NCBI GenBank assembly: GCA_910579605.1
Contig: CAJTUG010000024.1
Location: 10,494-36,714, forward strand
Source of the DNA: an uncultured Muribaculaceae bacterium
GTDB lineage: Bacteria; Bacteroidota; Bacteroidia; Bacteroidales; Muribaculaceae
Reading direction: 5' to 3'
Length of the DNA stretch: 26,221 nt
Part shown: positions 1 to 8,228 of the stretch, piece after piece
Numbering within the stretch: the stretch's first letter is position 1
Layout of the letters: each line of letters begins with the position of its first letter
Program-made: the position numbers and the translations under genes
Notes under the pieces: model-generated
What the model was told of the DNA's origin: nothing
What the model saw: only the letters and a program-made list of their open reading frames with translations
Database searches by the model: none

Positions 1-523
1 CCTTGGCATGACCGCTACAGAAGTCGGTTTCGCCTATGGTACCCTCGCCATCATCGGCCTTACTATAGGCGGTATCATTGGCGGCATATGCGCAGCACAA
101 GGCGGTTTGAAAAAATGGATATGGCCTATGGCTCTCGCCACTTCTCTCAATTGCGTTGCCTACATAATTCTTTCCAACGTACAGCCCGACTATTCCACAA
201 TCTCCGGCAAAGCCATCACTTTCAGCGCCATTATTCTTGAACAATTTGCCTACGGCTTCGGTTTCACGGCATTCATGCTTTTCATGATGTATTTTGCCGA
301 CGGCCCCTACAAAACCTCACACTACGCTATCTGCACGGCCTTTATGGCTCTGGGTATGATGCTCCCGGGCATGTGTGCCGGTTGGATTAAAGAAGTCCTC
401 ATGGGCAATTCATACTCCAATTTCTTCTGGTGGGTTCTCTGCTGCAACGTTGCCACATGGGCTGTGACATTGCTTGTACGTCCTCATATCAACCCAGCTT
501 ATGGCGCTAAAGAAAAAAAGTAA
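1..523 (+). CDS. MFS permease, AmpG/MurT-like (3' part only)
   Basis: This is the C-terminal part (about 173 residues visible) of a polytopic inner-membrane transporter. The reading frame is open to the left edge, so the apparent ATG at 8 is an internal Met and the real start lies outside the window. I see at least four hydrophobic segments (for example around GFAYGTLAIIGLTIGGIIGG, the ALATSLNCVAYIIL stretch, FGFTAFMLFMMYF and the last helix before the KEKK tail). The pattern matches the major facilitator superfamily permeases that Bacteroidota keep beside MurNAc kinase and etherase genes (MurT in Tannerella, annotated AmpG-like elsewhere). The stop is 3 bases before namZ, so they are co-transcribed. 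From context the substrate is probably free MurNAc or a MurNAc-containing sugar taken up from the periplasm. The family is fairly sure; the substrate is inferred. Confidence 0.8.
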   Translation, partial: LGMTATEVGFAYGTLAIIGLTIGGIIGGICAAQGGLKKWIWPMALATSLNCVAYIILSNVQPDYSTISGKAITFSAIILEQFAYGFGFTAFMLFMMYFADGPYKTSHYAICTAFMALGMMLPGMCAGWIKEVLMGNSYSNFFWWVLCCNVATWAVTLLVRPHINPAYGAKEKK

Positions 524-526
524 AAA

Positions 527-1756
527 ATGAAACGTAAAATATTAACACTTATAGCGGCTGCAGCCACCGTTGCAGCTATGGCGCAGGTGAAACCCGGTAT
601 TGAGGTTTTACGCCAAAACGGTTTTGAAAGCCTCCAAGGGAAACGTGTAGGACTGATTACAAATCCTACCGGGGTAGACAACCAATTGAAATCCACTATA
701 GATATTCTTCATGAAGCTCCCGGAGTGGAATTGGTTGCGCTTTACTCTCCCGAACATGGAGTGAGAGGCGATGTACACGCCGGTGATCATGTAGACAACT
801 ATACAGATCCCACAACAGGAGTTCCCGTGTATTCTATATATGGAAAGACTCGTAAGCCAACTCCAGAAATGCTCAAAGATGTAGACGTTCTTATCTATGA
901 CATACAAGACAACGGCTGCCGCTCATTCACATTCATATCTACGATGGGAGTGGCAATGGAAGCTTGTGCAGAACTTGACAAGGAATTTATGGTCCTTGAC
1001 CGCCCCAATCCCGTCGGAGGGAATAAAATCGAAGGTAATTTAGCCGAAGAAGACTGTATTTCTTTTGTTAGCCAGTTTCCTATTCCATACCTCTATGGTT
1101 TGACACCAGGAGAACTTGCAAACTATCTTAACGACGAAGGTCTTATCGGCGACAGCCTCAAAGTAAAACTGACTGTAATCCCTATGGAAGGCTACACCCG
1201 CGACATGGATTTCCGTGAAACCGGAATGCCATGGGTACTCCCCTCTCCACATATACCCACTCCCGAATCAGCAGTTTACTATCCTGTTTCCGGTATTTTA
1301 GGAGAATTGGGCTATATGAACATTGGTGTAGGCTATACCGAACCTTTCAAGCTTTTCTGTGCCGAATGGATAGATGCAGAAGCTCTTGCTAAACGTCTTA
1401 ACGACCGCAAATTGCCGGGATTGCTCTTCCGTCCTATCCATATCAAACCATTCTACAGTGTTGGACAAGGCACCAACATACAAGGCGTTGAAGTTTATGT
1501 TACCGACAAAGCTGCAGCACCCTTGTCGCTGACACAGTTCTATGTAATGGAAGAACTTGCCGATATGTATCCCGACAAAAAGACATTTGACAATGCTAAC
1601 GAGAAGCGTTTCAGCATGTTTGACAAAGTTTGCGGCAGCAAACAGATACGCGAAAGATTTTCTAAGAACCATAAAGTAGCCGACATAGAAGACTATTGGA
1701 ACAAAGATGTTGAATCTTTCCGCCAATCATCTCAGAAATATCATCTTTATAAATAA
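527..1756 (+). CDS. namZ: NamZ-type exo-beta-N-acetylmuramidase (DUF1343, GH171)
   Basis: The 409-residue protein has a signal peptide (MKRKILTLIAAAATVAAMAQ, cleavage after about residue 20), so it acts in the periplasm or outside. The rest matches the DUF1343 family, now glycoside hydrolase family GH171, which removes MurNAc from the non-reducing end of peptidoglycan fragments. Recognisable family blocks are KRVGLITNPTGVD near residue 40, the SPEHGVRG block near residue 83, YDIQDNGCRSFTF near 125, LDRPNPVGG near 160 and the PSPHIPTPE block near 240. These carry the conserved acidic and His residues of the family. Length is normal. It sits between the permease (3-base gap) and the flavoprotein, and a MurK/MurQ pair follows, which is the expected setting for MurNAc salvage. 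Function is assigned from family and context; I cannot tell its preference among muropeptide substrates. Confidence 0.88.
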   Translation: MKRKILTLIAAAATVAAMAQVKPGIEVLRQNGFESLQGKRVGLITNPTGVDNQLKSTIDILHEAPGVELVALYSPEHGVRGDVHAGDHVDNYTDPTTGVPVYSIYGKTRKPTPEMLKDVDVLIYDIQDNGCRSFTFISTMGVAMEACAELDKEFMVLDRPNPVGGNKIEGNLAEEDCISFVSQFPIPYLYGLTPGELANYLNDEGLIGDSLKVKLTVIPMEGYTRDMDFRETGMPWVLPSPHIPTPESAVYYPVSGILGELGYMNIGVGYTEPFKLFCAEWIDAEALAKRLNDRKLPGLLFRPIHIKPFYSVGQGTNIQGVEVYVTDKAAAPLSLTQFYVMEELADMYPDKKTFDNANEKRFSMFDKVCGSKQIRERFSKNHKVADIEDYWNKDVESFRQSSQKYHLYK

Positions 1757-1776
1757 AAAATCATCACACAGGAGCA

Positions 1777-4581
1777 ATGGAAAAATTGGAGAAATACGCA
1801 GAATTCGTCAAACGGATTAATGGCAAAATTCCCAATGACAGAATATATACCGACGACCTTCGCACATTGGCGTGGGGTACTGATGCGGGTTTTTACCGAT
1901 TGCTCCCTAAAGTAGTGGTACGGGCAGCCGATGAAGACGAGGTAAAACTCGTCTTGTCGGCAGCTTCCGACCTCGACCTACCAATCACTTTCAGAGCTGC
2001 GGGCACAAGTCTTTCTGGCCAAGCCATTTCCGACTCTATTTTGCTTGTAGCCGGTAAATATTGGGAAAAATATCGTATATTAGACCGCCATGCGACTGCT
2101 ATTGCAGTCCAGCCGGGTATAATAGGCACTCGTGTAAGCGCTATATTGGAGCCATACAACCGCATTTTCTCACCCGACCCAGCTTCAAAAAAATCGGCGA
2201 TGGTAGGGGGTATAGTTGCCAATAACGCATCTGGCATGCAGTGTGGCACTCATGCCAATTCCGACCGTGTCATGCGGTCTATAAGAATAGTTTTAGCCGA
2301 CGGTACAACCTTGGATACCGGCGACGAACTCTCGCGTCAAAAATTTGCACAGACTCACAGGGAGCTGTTGCAAGAAATAGAAAACATACGCCGCGACATA
2401 GCTGCAGACAAGGAACTTTCAGACCTCATCAAATATAAATACTCCATAAAGAACGTAACCGGTCTGAATATTCTACCGTTTGTTCTTTTTGATGACCCCT
2501 TTGATATAATTGCCCACTGCATGGTAGGTAGCGAAGGTACTTTGGCATTTATAAGCGAAGTTACTTTCAATACGGCACCAAAACCAAAATTTTCGGCTTC
2601 CGCCATGGTTTATTTCAGCGACTTGGCCGAAGCTTGCCGTGCAGTAGTGAGGATGAAAAAAGAATCGCCTATCGTAAGTTGCGAATTGCTCGACCGCAAG
2701 TCGTTGGCCTCGGTCCACGATTCAACCGGAGACGGTCTTACAGCACTATTGATGTCGGTTGAAGCAGACAGCGAGCAAGAGCTTCAGGAGAAAATAGAGA
2801 AATCGCTTTCTATCCTCAATAAATTCTCATTGTTTAAAGAGGCTCATTTTTCTACAGATCCTTCCGAATTGGCGTCGTGGTGGCAAATGCGTTCGGGCGT
2901 TTTCCCTGCTGTTGGCGGCACACGCGCACTCGGAACCACTGCGTTGATAGAAGACGTAGCCTTCCACATAGAAGATTTACCTGAAGCTACCGTAGCACTC
3001 GCAAAATTACTTGAAGACAGTGGTTACAATGATGCTTGCATATATGGGCATGCCCTTGAAGGTAACTACCACTTTGTTATCGCCCAGGCATTCAATACTC
3101 AAGAAGAAATAGACCGCTATACAAACCTCATGCGAGGAGTTGAAGATTTGGTGGTAAACAAGTACCACGGATCTCTCAAAGCCGAACACGGAACCGGCAG
3201 AAACATGGCGCCTTTCGTGAAATCGGAATGGGGAGAGAAAGCCTACGACATGATGGTGCGGCTTAAGAAAGCATTTGATCCTAAGGATTTGCTTAATCCC
3301 GGAGTTATTTTCAACCCCGATCCATTATGCTATATCAAGGGAATGAAACCACTCCCTCTCACAAATCCTCGCGTAGATCGCTGCATTGAATGCGGATTCT
3401 GCGAAATTAACTGTGTGAGCTGCGGTTTGACCCTGTCTGCACGCCAACGAATAGTTGTACAGCGAGAGATTTCCCGTCTCAAAGAAAGCGGGGAAGACCC
3501 GGAAAGACTCAATCGCCTTGAAAAGCAATTCCAGTATTACGGTAATGAAACATGTGCCGGAGACGGTTTATGCAGCACTTCGTGCCCTATGAAAATAAAT
3601 ACCGGCGAGCTCATCCACGATATAAGAGAAGCAAAGATGAGCCCTCAAGGTAAAAAAATAGGACAATGGTGTGCCGACCATCTTTCCAGTGTAAGCGGCA
3701 TTGTAAGAACCACTTTAGGCGCTGCCGGAATTGCTCATAAAATTCTTGGAGACAAAGGTGTGACTGTAGTAGGCGAGACACTCCACAAAGTTGGATTGCC
3801 TTTATGGACTCCATCTTTACCATTGCCTTTCAACCCCACAAAGCTATCTCACTCGCCACAAATTCCACACGAAAAGAAACTTGTATATTACCCGTCGTGC
3901 CTCAACCGTGTAATGGGAGAAAGCGAAGAAGAAGGGAAAAAAGTAGAACCGCTTGCCGATGTATTTGTGAGACTTTGCCAAAAAGCAGGTTTTGAAGTTA
4001 TCTTTCCACGCAATATGAATAACTTGTGTTGCGGAATGATTTGGGAAAGCAAAGGAATGCCCGATATAGCCGATGCCAAGACGCGAGAGCTTGAAGCGGA
4101 ACTTGCCGAAGCCTCTCAGGCCGGAGCTATACCGGTTGTATGTGATCAAAGCCCTTGCCTCCACCGCATGAGAGAACACATCAACAGCATGAAGCTTTAC
4201 GAGCCTGCAGAATTCATACTTGACTATTTGTCTCCGTACCTTAAATTCACGCCGACAGACGAGCCTATAGCCGTACATATCACATGTTCAAGTCGCCTCA
4301 TGGGACTTGAGAGCAAGATAGTTGCTTTGGCACAGAAATGCTCGAACAATGTGCTTGTTCCTGCAGAAATAGGGTGTTGCGGATTTGCCGGAGACAAAGG
4401 CTTTACATATCCCGAGTTAAATCGTTGGGGACTACGCAAGCTTAAACCGGCTATTGAAGCAGCCGGAGCCAAAGCGGGATACTCCAATTCCAGGACTTGC
4501 GAAATAGGCCTCACCAGCAATAGCGGAATACCATATAAATCTATAGCGTATCTGGTTGATGCGCATACAGAAGCACTCTAA
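1777..4581 (+). CDS. FAD-binding and Fe-S oxidoreductase, D-lactate dehydrogenase type
   Basis: The 934-residue fusion has three parts. Residues about 40-270 are a PCMH/FAD_binding_4 flavin domain (FRAAGTSLSGQA and VGGIVANNASGMQCGTH motifs). Residues about 275-530 are the FAD-linked oxidase C-terminal domain (GHALEGNYHFVIAQ; LKAEHGTGRNMAPF). From about 535 there is an electron-transfer module with two 4Fe-4S motifs, CIECGFCEINC (about 536) and CAGDGLCSTSCP (about 593), followed by cysteine-rich CCG domains (NNLCCGM about 748, GCCGFAGDKGF about 868). There is no signal peptide, so it is cytoplasmic or at the inner face of the membrane. This architecture is that of GlcD-GlcF-like or Dld-type enzymes, which pass electrons from a 2-hydroxyacid to the quinone pool. 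Because MurQ in the same operon releases D-lactate from MurNAc-6P, D-lactate is the likely substrate; glycolate or 2-hydroxyglutarate remain possible. Confidence 0.85.
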   Translation: MEKLEKYAEFVKRINGKIPNDRIYTDDLRTLAWGTDAGFYRLLPKVVVRAADEDEVKLVLSAASDLDLPITFRAAGTSLSGQAISDSILLVAGKYWEKYRILDRHATAIAVQPGIIGTRVSAILEPYNRIFSPDPASKKSAMVGGIVANNASGMQCGTHANSDRVMRSIRIVLADGTTLDTGDELSRQKFAQTHRELLQEIENIRRDIAADKELSDLIKYKYSIKNVTGLNILPFVLFDDPFDIIAHCMVGSEGTLAFISEVTFNTAPKPKFSASAMVYFSDLAEACRAVVRMKKESPIVSCELLDRKSLASVHDSTGDGLTALLMSVEADSEQELQEKIEKSLSILNKFSLFKEAHFSTDPSELASWWQMRSGVFPAVGGTRALGTTALIEDVAFHIEDLPEATVALAKLLEDSGYNDACIYGHALEGNYHFVIAQAFNTQEEIDRYTNLMRGVEDLVVNKYHGSLKAEHGTGRNMAPFVKSEWGEKAYDMMVRLKKAFDPKDLLNPGVIFNPDPLCYIKGMKPLPLTNPRVDRCIECGFCEINCVSCGLTLSARQRIVVQREISRLKESGEDPERLNRLEKQFQYYGNETCAGDGLCSTSCPMKINTGELIHDIREAKMSPQGKKIGQWCADHLSSVSGIVRTTLGAAGIAHKILGDKGVTVVGETLHKVGLPLWTPSLPLPFNPTKLSHSPQIPHEKKLVYYPSCLNRVMGESEEEGKKVEPLADVFVRLCQKAGFEVIFPRNMNNLCCGMIWESKGMPDIADAKTRELEAELAEASQAGAIPVVCDQSPCLHRMREHINSMKLYEPAEFILDYLSPYLKFTPTDEPIAVHITCSSRLMGLESKIVALAQKCSNNVLVPAEIGCCGFAGDKGFTYPELNRWGLRKLKPAIEAAGAKAGYSNSRTCEIGLTSNSGIPYKSIAYLVDAHTEAL

Positions 4582-4629
4582 TACACAATCTTAAATATAT
4601 TACCATCATTATCCATTATCCTGATTAAA

Positions 4630-5835
4630 ATGAACAAAGCACATCACACCCCACAAGCTGCCGCTACCCCTACCAAAGGGTCTGGACGCTTGCTTGCTTT
4701 GGATATACTCCGAGGCATTACCATAGCGGGTATGATATTGGTGAACAACCCTGGTTCATGGGGGCATATCTATGCTCCATTGGCTCATGCAGAATGGCAT
4801 GGTCTGACGCCTACAGACCTTGTATTCCCATTCTTCATGTTTATCATGGGTGTGTCTACCTATTTCTCGCTCAGGAAATACGATTTCACGTTTTCCGCTG
4901 CATCGGCATTGAAGATAGTTCGTCGTGCCGTAGTTATTTTTCTTATCGGCCTTGCAATAGCATGGTTCGGACTTTTCTTACGAGGTATCTGCAACGGTGC
5001 AACACTTTCCGATGCGGTCTTCAATTTCAACCATATAAGGATTCTGGGAGTTATGCCTCGATTGGCTATCTGCTATGGCATAGGTGCTACCGCAGCTCTC
5101 TTAATCAAGCCTAAAAACATTCCATGGGCTATTGGGTTGATTCTTGTGACATATACTATTATCTTGCTTACGGGCAACGGATTCGCCTTTGCCGACACAA
5201 ATGTAATTTCGATAATAGACCATAAAGTGCTTGGACCTGATCACATGTATCGCGACACAGTGGGAGGAATTAGCCTCAAATTTGATCCTGAGGGTCTTCT
5301 TAGCACACTGCCTTCCATTGCCCATATGCTCATAGGTTTTATGTGCGGAGCAATGATACTGTCTACAAAAGACAACCAAGAAAGAATAAACAAACTTTTC
5401 ATTCTGGGAACTATTCTCACATTTTCCGGCTTCCTTCTGTCTTACGGCTTACCAATAAACAAAAAAATATGGTCGCCTACTTTCGTTCTTACTACCTGCG
5501 GATTGGCGTCGCTATTTCTTGGGCTTCTCATTTGGATAATAGACATAAAAGGTTATAAACGCTGGTGCCGCTTTTTTGAAGCTTTCGGCATAAATCCTTT
5601 ATTTATGTACTGCCTCGGCGCCGTCCTTTCTATCATCATTGGCTCAATAAAGATACCTTGCGCGGCTGTAGAAAGCGGAGTTATAACCCTTAAAGGCTAC
5701 ATCTACCAGCAATTGCTTGTCCCCATTTGTGGCGACGACACATTTGCCTCTTTGGTTTTTGCCATACTATTCATTTTACTCAACTGGTCCATAGGACTTA
5801 TTCTATACAAGAAAAAAATATACATTAAAATATGA
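4630..5835 (+). CDS. NagX/HGSNAT-like membrane acyltransferase (DUF5009)
   Basis: The 401-residue integral membrane protein has about ten hydrophobic segments. The N-terminal block (LLALDILRGITIAGMILVNN, then HGLTPTDLVFPFFMF and IMGVS) is the signature of the heparan-alpha-glucosaminide N-acetyltransferase catalytic family, to which bacterial NagX/DUF5009 proteins belong. In bacteria these genes travel with GlcNAc or MurNAc catabolism, and a role in acetylating amino sugars across the inner membrane has been proposed; the biochemistry of the bacterial forms is not settled to my knowledge. It lies 48 bases after the flavoprotein, and its stop overlaps the start of the kinase gene (ATGA at 5832), so the two are translationally coupled. 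I am sure of the family and unsure of the reaction. Confidence 0.82.
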   Translation: MNKAHHTPQAAATPTKGSGRLLALDILRGITIAGMILVNNPGSWGHIYAPLAHAEWHGLTPTDLVFPFFMFIMGVSTYFSLRKYDFTFSAASALKIVRRAVVIFLIGLAIAWFGLFLRGICNGATLSDAVFNFNHIRILGVMPRLAICYGIGATAALLIKPKNIPWAIGLILVTYTIILLTGNGFAFADTNVISIIDHKVLGPDHMYRDTVGGISLKFDPEGLLSTLPSIAHMLIGFMCGAMILSTKDNQERINKLFILGTILTFSGFLLSYGLPINKKIWSPTFVLTTCGLASLFLGLLIWIIDIKGYKRWCRFFEAFGINPLFMYCLGAVLSIIIGSIKIPCAAVESGVITLKGYIYQQLLVPICGDDTFASLVFAILFILLNWSIGLILYKKKIYIKI

Positions 5836-6683
5836 TACTAATTGCAGACTGCGGAAGCACCAAAATAGATTGGTGTGTCCTTAACAACGACAAAGTAGAA
5901 AAACAAATTTTCACCTGTGGCATGAACGCCATTATGCTCACAGAGGAAGAAATGCGTTCCCGTATAGCCGAAGAGCTTCGGCCTGAACTCGGCACATTAG
6001 CCGAACAGATAACAGAAGTATATTTCTATGGTGCCGGTTGCATCTCTGCAGAGGTTTGCGGCAACGTAGCCTCTGCTATCCGTGCAAATGTGCCTTCGGC
6101 CACGAAAATAGAGGTTTATTCCGATCTTTTAGCTGCTGCCCGCGCATTGTGCGGACGCCAGACAGGCATTGCCTGCATATTGGGCACAGGTGCAAATTCT
6201 TGTCTCTACGACGGCAAAGGAATATCGGCCAACGTTTCTCCGTTGGGCTACATCCTCGGCGATGAAGGTTCTGGAGCCGTTTTGGGTAAATTGTTCCTTG
6301 GCGACGTCCTCAAGAACCAATTACCCGCCCACATCTCGGCTAAATTTCTTCAGGAATACGACTTGGATCTTCTCACCATTATCCGCCGTGTATACAAAGA
6401 ACCTCAGGGCAACCGCTTCCTTGCATCTGTAACCCCGTTCTTGAGCGCAAATATTTCTGTTCCGGAAATACACGATATTGTTTTTAATGCCTTCAAAGCA
6501 TTCTTCAAACGCAATATCCACCAATACACAGGCTATCAGGAACACCCCATTAACTTTGTAGGTTCCATTGCCTACCATTTCAAACCTGTACTTGAAGAAG
6601 CCGCAGAAGCATCAGGATGCAAAGTTGGTACTATCCTCAAAAGTCCTATGGACGGTTTGGTAAAATTCCACTCATCAAAATAA
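5832..6683 (+). CDS. BadF/BcrA-type ATPase, N-acetylmuramate or N-acetylglucosamine kinase (MurK-like)
   Basis: The 283-residue cytoplasmic kinase belongs to the ASKHA superfamily. The phosphate-1 motif is ADCGSTKIDW (residues about 5-14), the second nucleotide-binding segment is CILGTGANSCLYDG (about 115-128), and the GYILGDEGSGAVLGK block (about 138-152) matches the BadF/BadG/BcrA/BcrD family that includes GlcNAc kinases and MurK. It starts inside the stop of the preceding acyltransferase (ATGA overlap) and is followed 53 bases later by murQ. A kinase directly before the MurNAc-6P etherase is the layout of the Tannerella MurNAc pathway, so phosphorylation of MurNAc at C6 is the likely role, with GlcNAc as a possible second substrate. 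Sequence alone does not separate MurK from a GlcNAc kinase. Confidence 0.82.
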   Translation: MILIADCGSTKIDWCVLNNDKVEKQIFTCGMNAIMLTEEEMRSRIAEELRPELGTLAEQITEVYFYGAGCISAEVCGNVASAIRANVPSATKIEVYSDLLAAARALCGRQTGIACILGTGANSCLYDGKGISANVSPLGYILGDEGSGAVLGKLFLGDVLKNQLPAHISAKFLQEYDLDLLTIIRRVYKEPQGNRFLASVTPFLSANISVPEIHDIVFNAFKAFFKRNIHQYTGYQEHPINFVGSIAYHFKPVLEEAAEASGCKVGTILKSPMDGLVKFHSSK

Positions 6684-6736
6684 TCTGAATAATTAAGCAA
6701 CCATATCCCCGACGGGGTTAAATATTTTTCTTTGAT

Positions 6737-7564
6737 ATGGCATTCGTAAAAATAAGTGAACAATCTTCGCTCTACAATGACCTTGAAAAAAAATCTGTAG
6801 GCGAAATCTTGCACGACATAAACGAGGAAGATAAAAAAGTGGCTTTCGCTGTTGAGAAAGCTCTTCCTGCAATAGAAAAATTGGTATCTGAAATTGTTCC
6901 CCGCATGAAACGTGGCGGCCGTATTTTCTATATGGGTGCAGGAACATCGGGACGTCTGGGTGTTCTTGACGCATCCGAAATACCTCCTACATTCGGCATG
7001 GATCCATCGTGGGTCATTGGCCTTATTGCCGGTGGCGATACAGCGTTGAGAAACCCTGTTGAAAATGCAGAAGACGACACCAAACAAGGTTGGGTAGACC
7101 TACAGCAATTTGGTATCAACGATAAAGATACTGTCATAGGCATAGCTGCATCGGGTACCACTCCCTACGTTATAGGAGCTATTGAAGAATGCCGCAAAAA
7201 CGGTATCCTTACAGCAGCCATTACATCAAATCCCGATGCACCAGTATCGCAAGCTGCTGATATCGCTATTGAGATGGTTGTCGGCCCCGAATACGTGACA
7301 GGATCTTCCAGAATGAAGAGCGGTACAGGCCAAAAGATGATTTGTAACATGATAACCACTTCGGTGATGATCAAGATGGGTCGCGTGAAAGGAAACAAGA
7401 TGGTAAACATGCAACTCAGCAATGCCAAACTCGTTGACCGTGGAACACGCATGATAGTTGAAGAACTTGGTTTACCATACGACGAAGCAAAACGCCTCCT
7501 GTTAATGCACGGTTCGGTGAAGCTTGCATGCGACGCATATCGCGGACTTGAAAATGCAGAATAA
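6737..7564 (+). CDS. murQ: N-acetylmuramic acid 6-phosphate etherase
   Basis: The 275-residue SIS-domain enzyme cleaves the D-lactyl ether of MurNAc-6P, giving GlcNAc-6P and D-lactate in the cytoplasm. The family motifs are clear: INEEDKKVAFAVEKALP near residue 30, MGAGTSGRLGVLDASE (about 66-81, including the catalytic Glu of ASEIPPT), NPVENAEDD near 105 with the second conserved Glu, IAASGTTPYVIGAIEE near 136 and GSSRMKSGTGQK near 189. It is shorter than the E. coli enzyme (about 298 residues), as I recall is usual for Bacteroidota, and the end is not truncated: the last helices are intact. The 3' end overlaps the start of the SGNH hydrolase gene by 11 bases. This is the most secure call in the cluster and anchors the pathway reading of its neighbours. 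Confidence 0.95.
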   Translation: MAFVKISEQSSLYNDLEKKSVGEILHDINEEDKKVAFAVEKALPAIEKLVSEIVPRMKRGGRIFYMGAGTSGRLGVLDASEIPPTFGMDPSWVIGLIAGGDTALRNPVENAEDDTKQGWVDLQQFGINDKDTVIGIAASGTTPYVIGAIEECRKNGILTAAITSNPDAPVSQAADIAIEMVVGPEYVTGSSRMKSGTGQKMICNMITTSVMIKMGRVKGNKMVNMQLSNAKLVDRGTRMIVEELGLPYDEAKRLLLMHGSVKLACDAYRGLENAE

Positions 7565-8228
7565 GATTCATAAAATATTAGCCTCATTCGTCCTTTTTGC
7601 GGCTGCTTGCTCAGCATTAGCTCAAGCTCCGGCAAAAAGGACGGAACTATATGGCCAACGCGCATCGCTCTTTAAAGAATTAGGTGTAGACAGCACAACT
7701 ATAGTATTCTTCGGCAATAGTCTTACCCACGGTTGCGAATGGCACGAGCTTCTCCGGATGCCAAATGTTGTGAACAGAGGAATAAACGGAGATACTGCCG
7801 ACGGCATGGACGAAAGAATTGAGACTGTCACTACAGGTAAGCCAGCCAAAATTTTCTTTCTTTGCGGAGCCAACGATGTGAGCCATAACCTTACTCCAGA
7901 CTCAATTGCCAAAGCTGTAATTGCGGTCGTAGACAAGATGAGAGAACAGACTCCAGAAACAAAAATCTATCTCCAGTCGCTGCTTCCTATCAACAACTCT
8001 TTCAACCGCTATAAAGCAATGGCCGGCAAGGAAGAAACCATAAGGCAAGTAAATGCCTTGTTAGAACCATTAGCAGCCGAAAGGGGCGTTACATGGATTA
8101 ATCTCTATCCTGCTTTTTGCGACGACGAAGGTAATTTGAGAAAAGAACTCACAAACGACGGGCTTCATCTTCTTGCGCCCGGCTATCTAATCTGGAAAGA
8201 TATAGTCATGCCCTACGTGAAAGAATGA
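7554..8228 (+). CDS. secreted SGNH/GDSL-family esterase
   Basis: I place the start at the ATG at 7554, because the protein then begins with a typical signal peptide (MQNKIHKILASFVLFAAACS, cleavage near ALAQ at residue 24). An in-frame ATG at 7524 would add ten charged residues inside murQ. The mature part has the four SGNH blocks: FFGNSLTHG (nucleophile Ser near residue 56, with Asn in place of the GDSL Asp), NRGINGDTADG (Gly, about 73), CGANDVSHN (Asn, about 106) and NDGLHLLAPGY (Asp/His pair, about 200-205). Such proteins remove acyl groups from sugars or lipids. In this operon a peptidoglycan or sugar O-deacetylase role in the periplasm is plausible, but the substrate is not shown by sequence. 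It overlaps murQ by 11 bases and the helicase gene by ATGA. Confidence 0.85.
   Translation: MQNKIHKILASFVLFAAACSALAQAPAKRTELYGQRASLFKELGVDSTTIVFFGNSLTHGCEWHELLRMPNVVNRGINGDTADGMDERIETVTTGKPAKIFFLCGANDVSHNLTPDSIAKAVIAVVDKMREQTPETKIYLQSLLPINNSFNRYKAMAGKEETIRQVNALLEPLAAERGVTWINLYPAFCDDEGNLRKELTNDGLHLLAPGYLIWKDIVMPYVKE

Noticed and set aside
8..10. ATG at position 8 as the start of the permease gene
   Set aside because: The frame is open to the left edge and the encoded protein begins in the middle of a multi-helix permease, so the gene is cut by the window.
3844..4278. 144-residue minus-strand reading frame inside the flavoprotein gene
   Set aside because: It is antisense to a strongly conserved coding region and encodes no recognisable protein; it is a frame shadow. 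The same applies to other long antisense frames, for example 6572-7087 and 7165-7665.
6696..6720. CCCC-GAC-GGGG mini hairpin followed by TTAAATATTTTT before murQ
   Set aside because: Only about 4-5 bp and the T-run is interrupted and removed from the stem. A terminator inside the kinase-etherase pair would also make little sense, so I do not annotate it.
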